From Aliamphritea hakodatensis (GTDB lineage: Bacteria > Pseudomonadota > Gammaproteobacteria > Pseudomonadales > Balneatricaceae): a stretch of 64,000 bases of DNA. Made by a program: the position numbers and the translations under genes. The notes under the pieces are model-generated. The model ran no database searches, was not told where the DNA came from, and saw only the letters and a list, made by a program, of their open reading frames with translations. The stretch covers positions 3,534,001 through 3,598,000 of the forward strand of contig NZ_AP025281.1 in the NCBI RefSeq assembly GCF_024347195.1, read 5' to 3'. Below, piece after piece: positions 61,872-64,000 of this stretch (the first letter of the stretch is position 1; each line of letters starts with the position of its first letter).

Positions 61872-62225
61872 ATGCGTCACTCACTGATCATATGCATGTT
61901 CATATCTCTGGCCGGCGTTACATGGGCTACGCCTGATCTAAATGAAGCCGCCGACGACGTTTGCGCCTGTATGGAAGCACCCTACGCACAGATTGAACAG
62001 GCCATGGAAATGCTCAATGCCGCCCAGGCGTCAGGAGATACCAGTGCACTGATCGCAGCACAGGGTGAAATGATGGGCGTGATCAACGCGGCCAGCCAAT
62101 GCTTTAATGAACTGTCGGTAAAATATCCGGAAATCAGCCAGAGCCAGGATTTACAGCAACAGGTGATGGCGATAGCCGACGAGCAGTGCCCGAACCCCGC
62201 CGATACGATGTTTTCGAATCAGTAA
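61872..62225 (+). CDS. Small secreted protein of unknown function
   Basis: A 117-residue protein with a signal peptide (SLIICMFISLAGVTWA, cleavage near residue 20). The mature part is helical and acidic, with four cysteines (DVCACMEAP, SQCFNEL, DEQCPNP). AAGGAGG eight bases before the ATG is an excellent ribosome-binding site, so the gene is real. No family recognised. Confidence 0.75.
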   Translation: MRHSLIICMFISLAGVTWATPDLNEAADDVCACMEAPYAQIEQAMEMLNAAQASGDTSALIAAQGEMMGVINAASQCFNELSVKYPEISQSQDLQQQVMAIADEQCPNPADTMFSNQ

Positions 62226-62413
62226 ACCGGTATCCGGCACCGAGATACAGATACCCGCGATGTAACAGCTGATCGCAAGGCCTGTGCCAGACTTATTTAC
62301 CTGACAGTTGATGCTCTGCCTGCCAGACATAACCGAAAAACTCATTGTAGGAATACTCTCCGACGGCCTCTGTAGCACCTGTTCTGATGAGATTAAAACC
62401 TGGCTGAACAACG

Positions 62414-62848
62414 ATGACGATTTACTTCTATACCAAAACTGATCCTTACGGAGAGTTCTCCAATTTCTCGAAACATGGCATCGAAATAGATGCGGAGTGG
62501 TGGCCGACAGTTGAGCACTATTTTCAGGCACAGAAGTTCACTGATCAGGATTATAAAAACCGCATTCAGACAGCCCATACAGCCAAACAGGCCGCAGAAC
62601 TGGGCAGAAGCAGAAAAATACCGCTACGCAGTGACTGGGAAGCGGTTAAAGATGAAATTATGTACCGGGCCGTGTTACAGAAATTCAAAACCCACCAGGC
62701 ACTTACCGCTCTTTTGCTGTCAACCGCACAGGAAGAGATTGTCGAAAACGCCCCCGGTGATTACTACTGGGGCAGCGGTAAAGATGGCACAGGCTTAAAC
62801 AAACTCGGCAAAATACTCATGCGTGTACGCAATGATATTCGGCCATGA
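62414..62848 (+). CDS. NADAR/YbiA-family protein
   Basis: A 144-residue protein of the NADAR (YbiA-like) family. Its pattern matches E. coli YbiA along its whole length: YGEFSNFS at the start, WPTVEHYFQAQKF with the catalytic glutamate, LGRSRKIPLRSDWEAVKDEI, and YYWGSGKDGTGLNKLGKILM at the end. Known relatives are N-glycosidases acting on riboflavin intermediates, and some remove ADP-ribose from modified bases as antidotes to DarT-type toxins. No toxin gene is adjacent. There is no strong Shine-Dalgarno sequence. Confidence 0.9.
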   Translation: MTIYFYTKTDPYGEFSNFSKHGIEIDAEWWPTVEHYFQAQKFTDQDYKNRIQTAHTAKQAAELGRSRKIPLRSDWEAVKDEIMYRAVLQKFKTHQALTALLLSTAQEEIVENAPGDYYWGSGKDGTGLNKLGKILMRVRNDIRP

Positions 62849-63054
62849 TTTTGCCCCCTGACAGATCCGGCTGCCTGCTTATCCCCTGACCACACAAAAG
62901 CTTTTGCTCTTTTGGATATCCGGTCACCGATCCGGTGTCTGTATCCTGTAATTTGCCCGGCCCTGTTTCCCCACCTATCTTTTACTGAAAGGAAATCTTT
63001 TCAGAATAATGTTTCGAGCGAACATTTCACTGATCAGGTATGAGGAGCTCAGGG

Positions 63055-63561
63055 ATGATGAAACTGTTAAAATACATAGCCCTCGCGCTTGCCGCCATCG
63101 TGGCTTTCCTCATCGGGCTCACCCTGCTTTTCGCCTTCGTTATCCCCAACCCACTGGGCGTTAACGACAGGCACATAATCTGGCAGGCAAATGAGTTTGG
63201 CATCTATGAAAGCTTAAGGGTCCGCGAACATCTGAATACGCATAATAAATGCCCTGAAAACATGCCAGACTGGCGCAGTAAAAGCCGGCGCCCTGAATAT
63301 GACTACGAAATATGGATCCCCAAGAACGCAAAAGTCCACAAAAGCGTGCCTCTCTGGTATCAGTGTGACGACAATCTCGACTTCGAAATCTGGATTCGGT
63401 ACGGCATCGATGCCGACCTAACTATTACCGGCGGCAGGCAAAAAAACCTGACCATCCGCTATGGACACTTTACCGAGTTCCAGTACTTAGAATTAGAAGA
63501 AGGAATTTCGGACGCTGAAGTCCGACGTTTGCTCTCAGAAGAAAGGATCATACGGGAGTAA
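63055..63561 (+). CDS. Membrane-anchored protein of unknown function
   Basis: A protein of about 168 residues with one N-terminal membrane helix (YIALALAAIVAFLIGLTLLF, about residues 6-32) and a mainly extracytoplasmic soluble part. Two cysteines (NKCPENMP, WYQCDDN) may pair. The GAGGAG stretch at 63041-63047 is correctly spaced for ATG at 63055 (or 63058) rather than for the in-frame ATG at 63040 that overlaps it. I recognise no family. Confidence 0.7.
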   Translation: MMKLLKYIALALAAIVAFLIGLTLLFAFVIPNPLGVNDRHIIWQANEFGIYESLRVREHLNTHNKCPENMPDWRSKSRRPEYDYEIWIPKNAKVHKSVPLWYQCDDNLDFEIWIRYGIDADLTITGGRQKNLTIRYGHFTEFQYLELEEGISDAEVRRLLSEERIIRE

Positions 63562-63848
63562 TCTTATTTCCGGCACATCATCCGATGTACTCACACGTGG
63601 GCAGATTCTGTTGCAACCCGGTTTTTGTTGAAACAAAGCCTGCACAACAGCGGACAAAAAAGATGTGTATCTGAAGGTCAGCCGGCTGTATAAAAAAATG
63701 CTTACCCACCCCAGGCAGGCAGGTAAGCACTGAACAGTTGTTCAAAAGCATGAACACTGCACAGCGGTGCCGGGCAGACTACCCGCTGTGCAGTGATTTT
63801 CAGTCAGGCAGCATGGCTGCCTGTTAAGCTGTCAGATCAGCTTGCGGT
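63562..63848. other. Structured 3' region of the leftward gene at the right edge
   Basis: Between the stop of the leftward gene (63849) and its terminator are two more hairpins: AGGCAGC/GCTGCCT (63806-63822) and a perfect 13-base repeat CACTGCACAGCGG with its complement (63755-63767 and 63783-63795). The whole leader-to-terminator stretch could give a stable 3' RNA. No ORF was found. Confidence 0.5.
63692..63729 (-). terminator. Intrinsic terminator of the leftward right-edge gene
   Basis: Read leftwards, TGCTTACC (63729-63722) pairs with GGTAAGCA (63706-63699) and is followed by seven T. Confidence 0.85.
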
Positions 63849-64000
63849 TCAGTTCTTAGCGACTTTCGCAGCATCCTTCCAGCTTTGCAGCAGGTCGTCG
63901 TATGCAACGGTTTCACCCTGAGGCTTCTCGTTAGCCAGCTTGGCTTTCGGAGCACCCGGCTTGGCCAGCCATTCCTGCGGATCAACCTTAGGATTCAGCT
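63849..64000 (-). CDS. C-terminal end of an unidentified protein
   Basis: The last 50 codons of a leftward gene cut by the right edge, ending in TGA at 63851-63849. The visible peptide begins LNPKVDPQEWLAKPGAPK and ends LQSWKDAAKVAKN. It is hydrophilic and Lys/Ala-rich. Good codon structure, a downstream terminator and the clean stop support a real gene. The family cannot be named from this piece; a transport-related protein is only a guess. Confidence 0.7.
   Translation of the reverse strand, partial: LNPKVDPQEWLAKPGAPKAKLANEKPQGETVAYDDLLQSWKDAAKVAKN

Noticed and set aside
1..64000. CRISPR arrays, tRNA or rRNA genes, insertion sequences, prophage
   Set aside because: No regularly spaced repeats, cloverleaf sequences, transposases, integrases or phage structural genes were recognised on either strand.

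Overview
The window reads as a chromosomal segment of a marine-type gammaproteobacterium. The gene set and protein style (dadA-ridA-alr with an Lrp partner, PotGHI next to a SpuC-like aminotransferase, RapA, a separate prephenate dehydratase, a long-form LeuA) point to the Oceanospirillales/Pseudomonadales side. The genus is an inference from gene content, not a database match. The DNA is moderately GC-rich and densely coded. No tRNA, rRNA, CRISPR array, insertion sequence or phage gene was seen.

Region 1 (1-15 kb) is a serine/glycine/alanine catabolic neighbourhood. sdaA, glyA, gcvH and gcvP (cut by the left edge) run leftwards. An XRE-cupin regulator, a sodium:alanine/glycine symporter, gcvT and lipA run rightwards. 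Near-palindromes of the type GTTTCCTATTGGAAAT lie upstream of both sdaA and the symporter and are good candidates for the regulator's operators. After a shared lipA/alr terminator comes the D-alanine set alr, ridA and dadA, opposite an Lrp-type regulator and D-serine dehydratase. Serine and D-serine dehydratases make 2-aminoacrylate, which RidA removes, and GcvH needs the lipoate that LipA makes, so the genes form a coherent metabolic group.

Region 2 (15-31.9 kb) holds a TSUP transporter, an omega-amino acid:pyruvate aminotransferase, a second XRE-cupin regulator and a single-subunit-type molybdopterin oxidoreductase. A soluble zinc-binding (CZB) chemoreceptor and a BLUF blue-light protein follow. 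Next are PotGHI polyamine transporter genes without PotF, and a GntR/FCD regulator with three TGTGATCACA sites, one of them in the promoter of a SpuC-like aminotransferase. Two related LuxR-type regulators bracket adjacent lysE and lysO amino-acid exporter genes.

Region 3 (31.9-47.9 kb) is housekeeping: two DEAD-box RNA helicases on either side of rapA, leuA divergent from a second Lrp-type regulator with TTGCGC motifs between them, three tandem SEL1-SPOR envelope proteins, trmH, prephenate dehydratase and a MipA/OmpV outer-membrane protein.

Region 4 (48-57.6 kb) is a six-gene RND efflux locus (response regulator, histidine kinase, outer-membrane factor, adaptor, permease, second response regulator) followed by a convergent GlxA-type AraC regulator.

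Region 5 (57.6-64 kb) is accessory DNA with small, loosely spaced genes: an Imm44-like immunity protein without a visible toxin, a methyltransferase, a membrane protein, an exported cyclase, small secreted proteins and a NADAR protein. It ends with the last codons of a leftward gene cut by the right edge.
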